A stretch of DNA of 64,000 bases from Macrotrachela quadricornifera. Lineage: Eukaryota > Rotifera > Eurotatoria > Philodinida > Philodinidae. Position numbers and translations under genes: made by a program. The notes beneath the pieces were generated by a model. That model made no database searches, was not told where the DNA came from, and saw only the letters and a list, made by a program, of their open reading frames with translations. Location: positions 769,313-833,312 of the forward strand of contig JAJEKB010020795.1 in NCBI GenBank assembly GCA_022393335.1, in the 5' to 3' direction. Shown here in pieces: positions 34,986 to 46,770 of this stretch; position 1 is the stretch's first letter; each line of letters opens with the position of its first letter.

Positions 34986-35961
34986 ACGGGTGGGCCATAA
35001 AGAATTACCCTCTCAGCATTTTGCATTTTTCTCATCTATAATTCAGGTTAGAAAAAATAATTTTTTTATAGAAAGACTCCTCGTCAAATTCTCTACAAAA
35101 GTAGATGTTTTTATTATTTTGTGACATACGATACAATCTATTCGTCCAAGAATTACAACTTTCAAACACAACAGTTTTTAGAACTTATTTCTTCTATTAT
35201 TGTTCCTTTGAATATCACTCTATTGAAAACAACGAAATATACCATAAGATGCAGCTTGAACAGCTCTACAAACTGCAACCTAAAGTTTATTGTAGTTGTG
35301 TACTTTTTGTTTTCGAAAAGAGAAAAACTTTTGTGTGATCTAATTTTGCTATTGTGGAAAAATGATTTTTTTGTACGAACGAGAGTATCTTTTTTTTACT
35401 TTATCTTTTTATCAATTAATATAGTTCTCTAAATAAAAACGAAGTATATCACAAGATGCAGCGTGAAAAGCTCTACAGTTTACAAAGAACAGTTTATTTT
35501 CTTGCTATACTTTTTATGCTCAAAGAGGGCTCGAATTCTGTGCGACCGGTTTCCCATAATGGCAAAATGCTGGTCGCACAAAGTTTTTCCGTTTTTGAAA
35601 ACAAAAGGTACACAATTACAATAAACTTTATTTTGCAATTTGTAGAGTTTTTCAAGCTGCATCTTATGGTATATCTTGTTTTTGTTGAATACATTGATAT
35701 GCGAGGCAACAATAATCGAAGAATTAAGGTTTGCTCAAAAAAATTTCAAAAAGATGTTGTGTTTGAAAGTTGTAATTCTTGGACGAATAGATTGTATCGT
35801 ATGTCACAAAATAATGGAGATTATTTAAAATAATAAAAACATCTACTTTTGTAGAGAATTTGACGAGGAATCTTTCTATAAAAAAATTATTTTTTCTAAC
35901 CTGAATTAAAGATGAGAAAAATGCAAAATGCTGAGAGGGTAATTCTTTATGGGCCACCCGT
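34986..35961. mobile_element. TA-flanked foldback element B, 976 bp
   Basis: Ends ACGGGTGGGCCATAAAGAAT (left) and its inverted counterpart ACGGGTGGCCCATAAAGAAT (right) are flanked by TA (34984-34985, 35962-35963). The inverted arms stay similar for well over 150 bp, for example GTAGATGTTTTTATTATTTT and GAATTACAACTTTCAAACAC. Inside are three copies of a block of about 90 bp with the pattern AGATGCAGC(T/G)TGAA(C/A)AGCTCTACA: about 35235-35340 (+), 35437-35530 (+) and 35562-35690 (minus). No transposase is encoded; open frames within it are by-products of the repeat. Tc1/mariner-type by TA duplication. Its ends resemble those of the element at 10511-11026. Confidence 0.78.
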
Positions 35962-37339
35962 TATTTAGCTCCACAAATGTTTTTTTTTTCTTTCTTACTA
36001 ATGTTACTCACATGTATGCTTATACCTTATTTCATCATATATACGTCGCAGGCGCTTCCGAGCGAAGCGACGATTAATTAAATCCTAGCATAAACTGAAA
36101 AAAAAAAGATGATGTCAAAACAGTTTAGACATCTAACTATGTTCTTTTGTAAGTTACTCAAATTCGTCAATAAAATTCTAGAAAATTCTCAACAAAAGTA
36201 AATGAATGGAAAATAAAAAAAGAATATTTCAGTTATTCTCATCAGTTGTTACAAAACCAACCAACATGTAGCTACTTGAATAAAAACAAAAAATAAAGTG
36301 AATACTCTTATTGCATTTTCATTCATAAAACAATGAACAACTATTGAAAGGAGGAGAGAATGGGAAGATAGGAAAAGGAAATTAGTATATTTCATTTTGT
36401 TCTCTGCAATTATAAACGGAACTGAATGAAGAAAAAAAGTAAACTGAAGTGTCTTAATCGATGCCTCTTCGAAGGTAGTAGAAATCTCTCAGAATAGCTA
36501 AATAAAGAAAAAGAATAGTAAAATAAACTAAACTATTTAACTGCTCTCATAAGATGATGAAAAACTATTAAGATGACTAAACAAGGAAATAGAAGACTAA
36601 AGTAAAGTAAAATGATGTATTCAATGTGTCTCATAAAATAGTAAGAAAAAGCATCATGGTAATTGAATAAAGAAGAAAAGTAAATGAAACTCATGCCTTC
36701 TTTAACCAGCGTGGAGAGCGATCGCATTTTTGCTCGTCGTTTGCATACTCTTCTATCTTCGTATCTCGCTAGTGCCCTGTAATTAACCGAACGCAGCTTA
36801 ATGTCTTCTATCAACATCAATTTAATCGAGAACATCGGAAAGAACAATTATTTACATTGCCCAATCAGTAAACACCAATAACAACAATACCTTATATCAA
36901 CAATGTATTTGGATGATAACAATACAGAACGACAAGCTAGTTTGCTTGGTTCACTGGCACAAAATTCACATATGTTAAGTGATTTGTATCAATTTCTTGA
37001 ATTTACACGGGTGCGTAGTGGTTAACAGCATTGTCTACCAGTTTTCAATGGTTAAATCAATCAAGGTCAACAATACATTCCATCTATTTTAAGTAATACG
37101 ACAAACATCCAGTCAAGGGGGGAAAAGCGAATCCTGTAGATCCTTATGAATCCTACTGAATATATTCAAATATCTGTGAATAGTATTACTTTCCACTTTC
37201 TCTTACTTGTTTCGCAAGGTCTGATCTAAGGACTTGCACAGTTAAAAAATTATACATTTTAACATTTCTATTCTTGTGTTTTCTCATTATTATCTACTTC
37301 ACCAGTTCAACTCTCTGAAATCGAAAAAAAACACTATAG
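35962..37339. other. Intergenic region with an old tandem repeat
   Basis: About 36180-36690 contains loosely repeated segments (ACTATTAAGATGACTAAACA, CTCATAAAATAGTAAGAAAA, TAAAGAAAAAGAATAG) with a spacing near 100 bp. A related stretch occurs at about 40940-41090 (CTCATAAACTGATGAAAAAC). A hairpin-forming CGTCGC…GCGACG lies near 36045-36075. No gene is supported. Confidence 0.35.
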
Positions 37340-37720
37340 GTAGCCAAGGGCTATCCTTTGCGGAACCCATAAATCCTCAAGTACTATCCTATAAGAGTAC
37401 CTATAAGTTTCAAACCACTCCTACGCAGATATCTCTAGGTTCGTGAGAGTTATCATACAGAAGTACACATGTTCTTACGCGCTGTTCTATGAGGTATCCA
37501 GAGGTTCTCAAGGGCTATTCTATTGAAGTATCCATAGGCACTCAAGGCCTATACTATAGCAGTACTCATAAATCGTCATGACTCATCGAATGCGGATATC
37601 CAGTAGACCTCAAGACCTATATTATGAATACCTGAATAGAACAGACCTTGAAAACTTGTATGGCACCTTTATACTATAGTTCTTCAGAATCTATGGATAC
37701 CCCATAGGATAAGTCTTTAG
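37340..37720. repeat. Decayed minisatellite of the GTACCCATAG…CCTCAAG family, array 1
   Basis: Roughly 36-40-bp degenerate units containing CATAAATCCTCAAG, CTATCCTATAAGAGTACC, CCATAGGCACTCAAGGCC and CTATACTATAGCAGTACTC. The same family recurs at 39930-40085 (inverted), 42610-42899 and 43563-43850. Confidence 0.6.
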
Positions 37721-38939
37721 GTAAGAGGAAAAAGGATCCTGAATCCTTGAATTCTTGTGAATCTTAGAGCTGATTCATTCAATAGTACCAAAGTTTGTCA
37801 ACAGTTATCCGAATTCGCACTAATCAATTAAGATCTATGTAGCGCGTTCAAAAAAAAAACAATAAGAAGCGCTGCTGTATTTGTATTATTGTCTATGCAT
37901 AGTTCATAGAGTACTCTACCAATAGACATGATAAGTTCTGTTGAGTTAAACGTATATATGAAAATATAGGAACACATTTTAGACTACTGTTTATACACGG
38001 ATAAAAAAAAAAATCGAAATTTTGAAAGTCACTTGGTGATGAAATTTCTTGTTTTAGAAGGCCATGATTCATTCAAGCTTTATCAGTGCGTAATAATAGT
38101 TTGTGACGATCGATCCTTTATTGCTCAGCATAGCGTTAGAGTCAAACCGTTGGTTTAAAGCTAGATTACCATATACTAATAATAATCTAGATGTGAATAA
38201 CTTAACTATTACACTTTGTTGAAGCATGATGATTGCATATAATCGATTTACACGTGAATAAATATAGACAATATGCATATTTCAAATATGCACTACACAG
38301 TATTTTATACAATCAACTGTATATGATTAAAATCAGTTCAAGGAAATAGCACGTTCTCAGACACAATATTAACAATGGATCAATCATATCCAACACTATC
38401 ATCTATATTTAGTTATCTGTCTTTAAAACGATGACCCGACTAACCTTTCAACACATGAAGCTTTGCCCAAGATTTTAATTTTTGTCAATATATAAACAGT
38501 AGTCTAAAATGTATCTCTATATTTTCATATACACCCTTGCTTCAACAGAACTTAGCATGTCTATTGATAGAGGACTCTATAAACTATGCTTAAACAACAA
38601 TACAAATACAGCAGCACTGCTTATTGTTTTTTAATGAAATCAGCCCGAATATTTTCTAAACGGTCTTCGTATTAATATTAACTAAGATACATGCGTGCTT
38701 ACCGTAGTTACTAAAGCACATTGCCTTTTAATGGAAGAAGATAACATGTATCCTAACGAGTTCTAGTGGATCTTGATGAATGCCATTGAATTGTAAAGTA
38801 GATTTATTACAATCTATATAAATCTATCAGAATTTGCGTTAATCTAGTAAATTCATCGAAGTCCATCATAATTTATCAAAAAACGATTCAGTTTACAATA
38901 ATATGCAATCAATATGGGAAGACAGATATTGATAGATCG
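37721..38939. other. Spacer without recognised features
   Basis: AT-rich DNA between two decayed repeat arrays. A short minus-strand frame at 38069-38278 is unrecognised. Confidence 0.3.
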
Positions 38940-39560
38940 TAGGATCCATCAGGATCTGCTGTTTCCTATTACTTTTAGTCTGCTGTAGCAGACAATTCGG
39001 AACTCATTTAGGTCTACTGTAGGAACTATTTGGAGCCTCTTTTGGTCCATTATATGAACTATCTAAAACCTTTTAGGTTTATACTAGGGATCATATGGAA
39101 CTCCTATATTAGACCCAAAGTTATCTCAAGTAGTTTTCTAGACTATACCTAAAGGGACTTCGAATAGTTCCTTGAATAAAATTAGAGGAGCTCAGTTCTC
39201 TTCTTTAGTAGATCTAAAGAGATCCAAAGTAGTTCTTTTAAATATACCTAAGGGAGTCTCCTTCAGAGACTTAGAGATGTCTCAAGTAATTCTCTTAAGT
39301 AGACCTAAAGCAATCTCACATAGTTCCTAAAGTAAATCAAAAGGGATCTGAAATGATCTCTTAACCTACATCTAAAGTGTTCCAAGTAGTCCACTATAGT
39401 AGAACTAAATGAGTTTCAGATAACGCCTTGGAATAGACGAAAAATAAATAGCAGATAGTCTCCTAGAGTATACCTCAAGAAATCCAAAATAGCCTCCTAG
39501 AGTAGACTTAAAGAATGCCAGTACTACTTATTACCTATTTGGAAATACCACTGACCAGTG
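38940..39560. repeat. Second decayed minisatellite family
   Basis: Recurring words such as AGACCTAAAG, GATCTCAAATAGTTC, CTCCTAGAGTAGAC and GAGTAGACTTAAAG, spaced about 40-45 bp. The array begins next to GGATCCATCAGGATCTGC, a word that reappears at about 40162-40185. Confidence 0.5.
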
Positions 39561-39684
39561 ACACAAAAGAAATATAATGCTCCTAGTTATTTTATATGAA
39601 GCTTGGTGGTATATGTTGCTGTTATAGATTGTTCAAGACAGAATTTATATTGATAAATGTTAATAGGTCGTTATAGATCCTAAC

Positions 39685-40159
39685 TAGCGAGAGCCCGTGC
39701 ATATTGCACCCTCAAGATTTCTCTCTGAGCTTATGACGTTAGGCGTTTAACTTTATATCACGTAACAGACATACAATGATTCGATATTATATATATCGAT
39801 AGAAGTTAGTCCTACGGTCTTGTAATCTTATATCGCACATGTTTTTATAGTTTGCATAGCCTTCAGCCTTATAGCTTCATCCCCTTACTCCCGTTATGCT
39901 CTTCATGGTTTATAATTGTTTCCATAGAATAGGTCTTGGAGACCTATTGTTACCCTCATAGGATAGTTCTTGAAGACATATAGTACCTTCAAATAGCAGC
40001 TCTTGAGGGCCTATGTATACCACCATAATATAGGTCTTGAGAACCTATGAGTACCCTGATAGGAGAGCCCTTGACGATCTATAGTCGCTTTATTTGACCT
40101 TTGACTGAGCACAGAGAAACACAGAGACACTCACACACACCGAACCATATATATATAGA
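39685..40159 (-). mobile_element. Short Helitron-like element (non-autonomous)
   Basis: On the minus strand the 5' end reads A|TCTATATATATATGG, followed by a GTGTGTGTGAGTGTCTCTG stretch, as in many animal Helitrons. The 3' end has a hairpin (GTGCA-ATA-TGCAC), nine more bases and CTAG|T. The TC start, the hairpin near the end, the CTAG terminus and insertion between A and T are all Helitron hallmarks. There is no Rep/helicase. The interior carries inverted-orientation units of the GGTACC minisatellite family. No terminal inverted repeats are expected for this class, so the call rests on these short end motifs. Confidence 0.5.
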
Positions 40160-40186
40160 TGGATCCAAGGATCCATCAGAATCTGC

Positions 40187-40402
40187 TTTTTCCTCCTTGC
40201 GTTCCGCCCTCACCTTCAGCTGGTCTTGTGGAGTTTTGACTCCTTCCCCCTCCTTTCCCAAGGGCTCCGCTCTCACTTTCATCCTACCCTACAAAATTCT
40301 ACATTACTCTCCCTCCTCTCCAAGCGTTCTGCTCTCAACTTCATCCGCCCCCCAGTCAAGTTTTGCCCACCGCTCCAAGGGTTTCCCTCTCCTGCTTTGA
40401 AT
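40187..40402. repeat. C/T-rich imperfect tandem repeat, about four copies
   Basis: Units of about 55-60 bp share (T/C)CCAAG(G/C)G(T/C)TC(C/T)GCTCTC followed by ACTTTCATCC or AACTTCATCC. Overlapping open frames here are products of repeat composition, not genes. Confidence 0.55.
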
Positions 40403-40536
40403 AATTGAATAGATGAATAGCTGAATAGGTGAATATATGAATACTTGAAGACTTGAATTCAAGTTTCAAGTATTACATACATGCATCAGATACTCGATAA
40501 GTAATAGGATAAATGGAAGAAACGATAATAATAAAG

Positions 40537-40935
40537 ACAAGTAACGCTCGTCTAAAGATTCACTCATCTCTTTCTCGTAGAAATCATGTTTCTAAACTAC
40601 TGTCAAGCCATTCATTTATAAAATTAAAAAAACCGAAGTCAGATGCACGTTCCTCGACCTCAACTGCCTTTCACCAAACTTCATAAAAACAAATGTTTTT
40701 TGTTAAAAATTAGTCGTTTATTTAGAAAATTGAGCTTCAAAATTTTTTTAGAAAACTGACTTCAGTTTTGAATTCCTCGTCCTCGATTACCCTTCGGTCA
40801 ACCCTTATAAAAAATAACCCTTTTTTATCTTTACCTAATTTTTGGACTAATCAGTGAGATGCGGACATACAATCAAGCAAGCAAACAATTTATTTCTGCT
40901 AGACTATTCTCTACGAGAAAGAGAATAAGCAAAGT
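40537..40935 (+). repeat. Interspersed repeat family X, copy 1
   Basis: Begins CAAGTAACGCTCGTCTAAAG and ends with CTCTACGAGAAAGAGAATAA. It carries CTCTTTCTCGTAGA in inverted orientation near each end. A second, longer copy lies in reverse orientation at 61015-61606 inside an Argonaute intron. Blocks such as CATAAGGGTTG, GACGAGGAATTCAAA and GAGGTCGAGGA are shared between the two copies. No coding capacity; the class of element is not known. Confidence 0.65.
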
Positions 40936-42609
40936 TACCTTATTCAATTTTTCTCATAAACTGATGAAAAACTATTACAATAACAAAATGACAAGTAGGA
41001 AACTAAATAGTAGATTACTTTATTCCATTTATATCATAAAATGCACGACACAAATCTAAATAAATAAATGTAGAAGGTAAAAAAGAAAGATAAATTAAGC
41101 TGACGTTAGAGAGCATTTAAAAATTTTTGCCGTTCGACCGGTCGCTGTTCCGTTCTATCGCGGGATAATGAATTTATTTTGACTACATTTTGACATAATA
41201 TTTGTTTCTAATGTATGTATGTATGCATACGTACGTACGAAATATATTTTTTCATTTCTATTCAATATTTTTTAACTCTAGACTATTCATTTTCTCTAAA
41301 CGCAATGAATTTTTTAATTCATGATAAGATTCCTGTCAAACATTATTGCGTTGAAAACTTAATAGTTATATTTTTTTTCATTCTTTCTTGAGACTTTTCT
41401 TTTTTTTTTAAATATCAGCCATCACTGGCGTAGTACTTAAACACTTAATGAAAACGTATTATAGATGAATTAAGTTTGAATGGAATAGCTTGTATCAAAT
41501 TGAATATGCAGTTAAACTGTAATTCATGAGAAATAATGAAATAAAATAGCATCCATTCATTTTTCCCTTTTAGTTGCTTTGCTACCAGAGGAAATGTTCG
41601 CTCATCACACTCTGTTTCTCTTTTGCTTTTATCTTTTCATTTTATTGATCCACATCTCTTTTCAATTTCTTAAACAAATGTGTACCTTCCTAATCATGAA
41701 CAAAGAACAAATCAATTAGCAGACCAACAGTGTGGATGAAGTCGAAAATAGATATGATTTTTGTTCGCACTCTGGACATACCCAAAACAATGAGTAATAC
41801 CGAAAAGATGTGGGAGCTAAATAAAATGCAAAATTATGTAGAATGTGTAAAAAACCAATCATCACTTGTGAGCAGGAATTTACTAAAAGAAATATCAAAG
41901 ATGTTTTATAATGGGCCTATCAAAATAGTAAAGAATATTCATATGTAAAACCAGCACTTTAGAAAAGACCAAGAGAAAGAAAGAACAGTGAACGTGATAA
42001 GCGAATGTTTCGTTCGCTAGCAAAAGGATTGAAAACGAAAGAAAGATAGAGGAAGCAAGTGAAGGTCCTTGACAACAAATAAGCCAGTATATGTTATTAT
42101 TTTCTTGATAAAACTCAGGTTTATCATTAGCTTCAACAATTTATGGAGTTTGTTCGCGCAAGTTTTAGCTTTGAATATTATTAAAGTTAAATAGATAAGC
42201 ACGAAATGTATAAGGAGGACGGCGTATAAGAGGACAAAACGATCCCTTGTCAGAATTCGACTTTGTCCTTCCCATTTCATCATGCTTAGTGTTAAAACTC
42301 TATTTCTATTGAAATTAAACAATTTCATTCATTTCACATTGTACGCGACTCGATTTCATTACCCTTCTATTCTCCATATTATATGTAGAATATATACTGA
42401 CATTATAGCAGTTTTGATTATCAAAAACATGCAGATCCACGCTGAATTATATATAAATTAATAGATCTGATCAAGGTCTATCAAATCATGATAAAATATC
42501 TAGAGAAAAGTGTGTGTAAGAGAGCCTGATGGTCGATACAATGGGTACAAGGCAAGGAGAAAAAAGTGGATTGTCGGATCGCGGGATCGTACGTATCGTT
42601 GATACGAAT
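40936..42609. other. Intergenic region
   Basis: No gene is supported. It holds an ATGT/ACGT microsatellite at 41211-41239 and a stretch related to the repeats near 36500. Frames at 41730-41948 and 42017-42328 are unrecognised. Confidence 0.35.
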
Positions 42610-42899
42610 GTTTCGCTGACTGTACCCTTAGGTCCCCAGGGTCTATATTATGGGGATCCCCATAGTTCCTCAAGTTCTATATTTCGGAGGTGCCCTTTGG
42701 CCCTCTAGTACTATGATATAGGAGTATCCACAGAACCTCAGGTGCTCTGTTTGGAGGTACCTATAAATTCCTGAGTGTTGTATGTGAGGGTACTCATAGA
42801 TTCTCAAGCCCTATATATTGGAGGTACCATTAGGTCCTCAAGTGCTACATTTTGGAGGTGCCCTTAGGTATTCAAATACTATTATACAGGGGTACTCAT
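42610..42899. repeat. Decayed minisatellite of the GGTACC…CCTCAAG family, array 2
   Basis: Units of about 36-40 bp such as GAGGTACCATTAGGTCCTCA, AGTGCTACATTTTGGAGGTG and CCCTTAGGTATTCAAATACT. The array is interrupted at 42900 by a hAT-like insertion and continues at 43563. Confidence 0.7.
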
Positions 42900-43562
42900 T
42901 AGAGATCTGCATTCGACTCTGAAATCCTACTGCGACTCCGACTCTGCCGTGGTAGAAGTCAGAAAAGTGAAAATTTTCGGAATCTGAGTTGGAATTACAG
43001 TCAACGAAAAAGTTTTTGGAGTCAAGATTGCAGTCAAAATTATTGCATACCATGTAATTTTTCGGAGTCAAAAATGTTAAAAAATGCAAACCTCACATTC
43101 TACTTAGATTGTATTACCATATGATTAGTGATACGTGATTACATAGATATCTTATTACACTATATAACTAAAGACGTAATTTAGTCTCATTCTTTATCAT
43201 TTTTATTTTTTTTATGTATTTTTAAAACATAGGCAAACATGAAACTCAATATTTTCATGGTTATTAAGAGATTGTATGAGAATGGATTGTTCAAGGTATT
43301 TGGCTGCACTACCAAAAGTTTGGCTATAGAAGGCATAGGTGAAAAGAAACTTATTCTGTAATTCTGAATACTTATTCTAGTAGTGAGTCGAAGTGCGCAT
43401 TTTTAAACTATGAACGAATCCTTTTGCGTTTGTGATGGATAAACTTTAGCTCACATTGTTAAAAACTTTTCAGAATTTGTCGAAGTCAGACTCAGAAGAC
43501 TAAAAACTTTCGGAGTTGGAGTCAGGTTTAGGAGTCATAAAAGTTGACATCGCAAGTCCCTA
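42900..43562. mobile_element. hAT-like non-autonomous element nested in the minisatellite
   Basis: The left end TAGAGATCTGCATTCG and the right end, inverted, TAGGGACTTGCGATG are imperfect terminal repeats of hAT type. They are flanked by 8-bp direct repeats GTACTCAT (42892-42899) and GTGCTCAT (43563-43570), differing at one base. Subterminal GACTCCGACTC/GAGTTGGAGTC words occur on both sides. It has no transposase. It splits the minisatellite array precisely, which supports insertion. Confidence 0.65.
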
Positions 43563-43850
43563 GTGCTCATCGGTCCTCAAGTCCTATATTTTGGAACTAC
43601 CCTTAGATCCTTGGATGCTATATGTTGGAGGTACCCTGAGTTTCTCAAGTCCTACTATATAGGGATACTCATAGGACCTCAAAGGTTATTATATGAGCAC
43701 CCATAGATCCTTAAGGACTTTTATGCAGGGTACCTTTACGCTCTCAAATCCTATTATACAGCGATATTCATAGATCCTCAAAGACTATCCTGTAAGGGTA
43801 TCCTTAGATCCTCAAAGGCTATTATATGAGGTGCACATAAATGCTTTTAA
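43563..43850. repeat. Decayed minisatellite, array 2 continued
   Basis: The same unit resumes after the insertion: CATCGGTCCTCAAGTCCTAT, GGAGGTACCCTGAGTTTCTC, TCATAGGACCTCAAAGG and TATCCTTAGATCCTCAAAGG. About seven degenerate units. Confidence 0.7.
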
Positions 43851-45686
43851 AAGTGATTTTTTGATGATTCAAAATCGTGCCATTTTAAATGATTTTAAAT
43901 CAGGAAAAAATCGATTAAACTCTGATTTTTGATATATTTTTTCATGAGTTCTTCTCGTTCAACATATAAGAGAATGATCTTTTTCTCTTCATCGTCCGAC
44001 TATTTACTTATTCTTTCTTTATTCTAAACTCATTTTCATTCGCTTTCATTAGTAAAATAGTTGTCTAAGTTTGTTAGTTATTTAAATTTTAATATACAAT
44101 TTGAATTGACGTAGCATTTAGTATACTTAATATGCATTGATCTATACAGAAGTATCGGTATTCGAGTCAGATAAATGTTTTTTTTACAGAATGTCATCCT
44201 AAATGAGAGGAAAAAATAGGACGTCCATCACATCACTAACAACCACGACATTTATATGAAGAAAATTTTGATAATCATTTTGTTAGTATGAACATGATGT
44301 GGACGATGTGGACGATTAGCCACATTTTATTCGAAGAAAAATCGTTAAAAAAAGCACTTAGACTCTGTATAAATTTTATCTGTTTTCGGATATTGATCCC
44401 AGCTTCCGATTATCATCGAAAAGCATTCAAAAAAAATGCGTCATGAAAACGGTCACTTCTTAGTCTCTCTAAAATATTCAACAATTTATACGTTACAGAT
44501 TCTTAATAGTTTCTCCCCCAAGTTACTGTAAACGTTTCTGAAGCGCAATCAGGAACCGCAACTAACATCATGAAATATTCAGATTTTCAGTACATTTGTA
44601 CGTTCTCTGATATTCTCTGTGTAACCAAGTCATATCATCTTAAGCGCTTCGTTGTCCCTCAAAAACCGATCTCAATCCAGGAACGTCCAAATCACATGAA
44701 ATTTTCTGGATGTATTGGGAATATAGTGGAGAAACTATGATAAAATTTTCGACTCTATATCATAAGATTTGACCGCGATACTCACCAAACAATGGCCAAA
44801 ACAGGACGCTAAAGAAAAAACAATGTTATTTCTGAAAGATTTGACGACGAGCTACTTTTCTATACATTCATCTCAATTTCGAAACTTCTGACAAAAATGA
44901 CCTTTTTTAAGGGAAAGGAGGCCTTAATAACTGGCATGCAGATAGATTGATCTAACTCTTTACTCGATAACTTACGTACAAACTTATCTAATAATTTGGT
45001 TACTTACCTTCCAAATCATAGTTACCCACGTAAAAGAACAACAAAAAATCTGGTTATAATGGATTTTTTTCTGATTAGAAATTGATTAAATTCGCACGAT
45101 TTTAATCAAAGTTTATGTTTAATATTATTTTTAATTGATTGTTTAGTTTGTTAATCAATTTCAATCTAGATAACTGTAAAATACTATTACTCTTTAGTTT
45201 TCATCTACCAATTATAGTTTTTAATTATTTTACGAACTGCTCGCATTGACTGATGATAAGTATAATATTATACCAACCTTTAACATTCATGCGAAACTTC
45301 ATAAGATGACATTAGTTGATATTTACTCATTATTTGGCAATCATGATTAAAATAGACTAAAAAGTGGATTATAATCGAGTAAAACTTGGGATACAATCAA
45401 TTAAAAACCGATTACGATTGTTAAAAAATCAAAAACCGGATTAAAATCTCGTTAAAACCATGGCACTTTACTTGATTTCTTGTCAAAAAAAATTGTCTAT
45501 AACGAGATTTATTGTCTCTTTTTTTACATGTATGAAAAACGTGAGGCGTGAAAAAACGCGTTTTTTCTCTCTGCAAATATTTGAATTTGATACAGGTAAG
45601 GACAAGGATTATATGGTTACCATTGTATTCTGACTTTTTTTTTCTTCTTCCTTTCATTCTCCTCTATTATCAGCATCAGTCAGAGA
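43851..45686. other. AT-rich region, possible degraded transposon
   Basis: Near 43880 GTGCCATTTTAAATGATTTT and, inverted near 45470, GTGCCATGGTTTTAACGAGA share an end-like pattern. Further AATCGATTAAA/TTTAATC words sit inside, so a degraded terminal-inverted-repeat element of about 1.6 kb is possible. No coding region or target-site duplication was found. Confidence 0.3.
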
Positions 45687-45701
45687 GAAAATTTCAAACA
45701 G

Positions 45702-46609
45702 AAGGATGAGAGTCTTGCAAATAACAATAAAAAGTATGGTCTCATTAACACCATTATTAATCATAACAAAAAAATCAACCATTTCGATAGTAAATTCAAT
45801 TACATCGTAAACAATTTCACTAACACTAGTCCCGTTAAAGAGCTTGTTGACCGTACAAAACACAGAAAAACATGTTTATGGCGCACCACAGCTCCATCAC
45901 TCATAGCAGAGGCTTCTCTTGTTCTTGATCGTATTATTCGTGGAGGTGTATATTATTATAAAGGTGATTAAAAGACTTGGAGTTTCTTGGCTTATTAAAG
46001 TAGTTACAAATCCAGTCGATGTAGAACAAGCAAACGTGTATTCGGTTACTAAGCATGTTCCGATGCTAAGTGACTCATGTAATCACGTAACAAATGAACA
46101 CTTTAAGAGTCAATTTGATCAACAATTAAAAGAGCAGAACAGCCAATTTGAGCTCCTTATGAATAAAATCCATAATGGTCTAGTACAGGCTAATAGAGCT
46201 GTACCCAATCAATTCGATGATAGTCATGGAGTTCATTGAACTCTTCTCTTCGGCTCTCGCTTTTCTGGCTGCTCTTATCAGAAGGCAGTATGCATTTAGC
46301 ATCATCCCTTTCAATCCTGATTCTTCTTTTTTTTTCTTTTTTTCATTCTTCTTGTTCTCTTCATTTCTTCTAGTGTTCTTTTTCCGGTTAATGTTATATT
46401 CATTTGTTATATTTTTTTTCTTTCAATCGCTCTCTCTCCTCGGATGGTGTAGTCTGATTGTGTTGCCTTGGCGTGATACTGCTTTTTTCTCTGTTTCCTT
46501 TCGTTTAACTTCTTTTTTTTTTCTTTTTTTGGCTACTCGTACCTAGTTCTATACCCATTTAGGCCCTAATATGGGTAGAGGGAGAATAAAATCGCATGTT
46601 AAAAAAAAA
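45702..46609 (+). mobile_element. Poly(A) retroposon with 15-bp target-site duplication
   Basis: The 15-bp word GAAAATTTCAAACAG occurs at 45687-45701 and exactly again at 46610-46624. The second copy directly follows an A-tract preceded by GAGAATAAAATCGC, that is, a polyadenylation signal. This is a target-primed retrotransposition footprint. The insert holds a possible protein-coding part in two frames: one frame from 45702 (containing KELVDRTKHRKTCLWRTTAP) ends near 45970, and a second overlapping frame continues to the stop near 46239 (VEQANVYSVTKHVPMLSD and a Q/N-rich end). A frameshift between them is likely. A long pyrimidine-rich 3' part follows. I recognise neither reverse transcriptase nor endonuclease. 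It could be an ORF1-only LINE derivative or a retrocopied host gene. Confidence 0.7.
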
Positions 46610-46770
46610 GAAAATTTCAAACAGTTCATTCAGTAGTGCCAAAATTATTAGTTCAATTCAACTAATTAACTGTTGCTTCAAGCATTTAACTATTCTTCAG
46701 AGAGTTTTGTCTTCATCCTCATCTGTATTTCTTTCATGTATGAGAGCTTGAATACTTCAATACTACAGTA

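Noticed and set aside
35105..35957. Several open frames inside the foldback element
   Set aside because: They come in mirrored pairs produced by the inverted and triplicated repeat; none resembles a transposase.
36045..36075. CGTCGC…GCGACG hairpin considered as a Helitron end
   Set aside because: No CTRR terminus at the right distance and no 5' partner.
40101..40408. Open frames in the C/T-rich stretch
   Set aside because: Composition bias of tandem repeats removes stop codons; no protein similarity.
46217..46546. Hydrophobic open frame of about 109 codons
   Set aside because: The F/L/S-rich product is a translation of the pyrimidine-rich tail of the retroposon.
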